The notes beneath the pieces were generated by a model. The model saw nothing but the letters and a program-made list of their open reading frames with translations. It made no database searches and was not told the DNA's origin. The position numbers and the translations under genes were made by a program. Below are positions 5,740 to 5,909 of a stretch of 5,909 nucleotides of DNA, in pieces. Location: positions 1 through 5,909 of the forward strand of contig JAJRZO010000356.1 in the NCBI GenBank assembly GCA_024275215.1, read 5' to 3'. Numbering within the stretch: position 1 is the stretch's first letter; each line of letters begins with the position of its first letter. The DNA is from Candidatus Zixiibacteriota bacterium. GTDB taxonomy: Bacteria > Zixibacteria > MSB-5A5 > JAABVY01 > JAHJOQ01.

Positions 5740-5909
5740 ATGGTAATTGAGTACGGATCTCCCGAGAAAGAAAAAGCTATACTCGTCGGAATAGCCAGAA
5801 GCAGACTCGCCAGAGCGAAGGTAGAGGAGTCTCTTGATGAACTAAAGGAACTGGCACTTTCGGCTGGGGCAGAGGTAATAGGAATACGTATACAGACAAA
5901 GGCTCATCC
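5740..5909 (+). CDS. hflX: GTPase HflX, N-terminal start (3' end outside window)
   Basis: The first 56 codons and two bases of a gene are cut by the window end. ATG 5740 is the only usable start: a TAG closes the frame at 5731 and the conserved family segment begins soon after. Visible is KAILVGIARSRLARAKVEES (residues 12-31), then a helix LDELKELALSAGAEVIG (32-48), ending IRIQTKAHP. This matches the HflX N-terminal domain, where the LVGV strand, the EESL-EL-LA helix and the GAEVVG strand open the fold. The G domain lies beyond the window. HflX binds the 50S subunit and rescues or splits stalled 70S ribosomes under stress. No Shine-Dalgarno sequence is visible upstream (GTATGTTAGATTTAT). The gene diverges from the receptor across a 247-base gap. 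The family call is from a short but characteristic segment. Confidence 0.8.
   Translation, partial: MVIEYGSPEKEKAILVGIARSRLARAKVEESLDELKELALSAGAEVIGIRIQTKAH

Overview
The window looks like ordinary chromosomal sequence from a bacterium with a two-membrane type envelope, at moderate GC. It carries an M14-type peptidase, a group 1 P5C dehydrogenase, a membrane chemoreceptor with a hemerythrin tail and HflX. This set would suit an FCB-type or deltaproteobacteria-like environmental lineage, but the sequence alone does not fix the taxon. No mobile element, CRISPR array or phage gene was seen.

Layout, left to right. (1) 2-910 (+): the 3' end of a large M14-family zinc carboxypeptidase gene. Only its C-terminal glutamine-amidotransferase-like region is present. 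(2) 911-1295: non-coding DNA with several small hairpins, ending in a strong sigma70-type promoter. (3) 1296-1368 (+): tRNA-Glu(UUC). (4) 1369-1583: a leader with a plausible promoter and an inverted repeat. (5) 1584-3206 (+): a P5C dehydrogenase (L-glutamate gamma-semialdehyde dehydrogenase, pruA type) broken by one in-frame TAA at codon 155. Coding continues in the same frame on both sides, and all recognisable catalytic motifs lie downstream of the stop. (6) 3261-3293: a strong hairpin terminator between convergent genes. (7) 5492-3315 (-): a methyl-accepting chemotaxis protein whose C-terminus is a complete bacteriohemerythrin domain (DcrH-like architecture). (8) 5493-5739: a divergent intergenic region. 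(9) 5740-5909 (+): the first 56 codons of a GTPase HflX gene, cut by the window end.

The genes do not form one operon or pathway. P5C dehydrogenase serves proline catabolism to glutamate. The receptor probably couples oxygen or redox sensing by a di-iron site to motility. HflX is a ribosome-associated GTPase. The two points most worth a second look are the single nonsense codon in an otherwise intact pruA and the MCP-hemerythrin fusion with all seven iron ligands kept. I see no convincing evidence of a wholly new system here.
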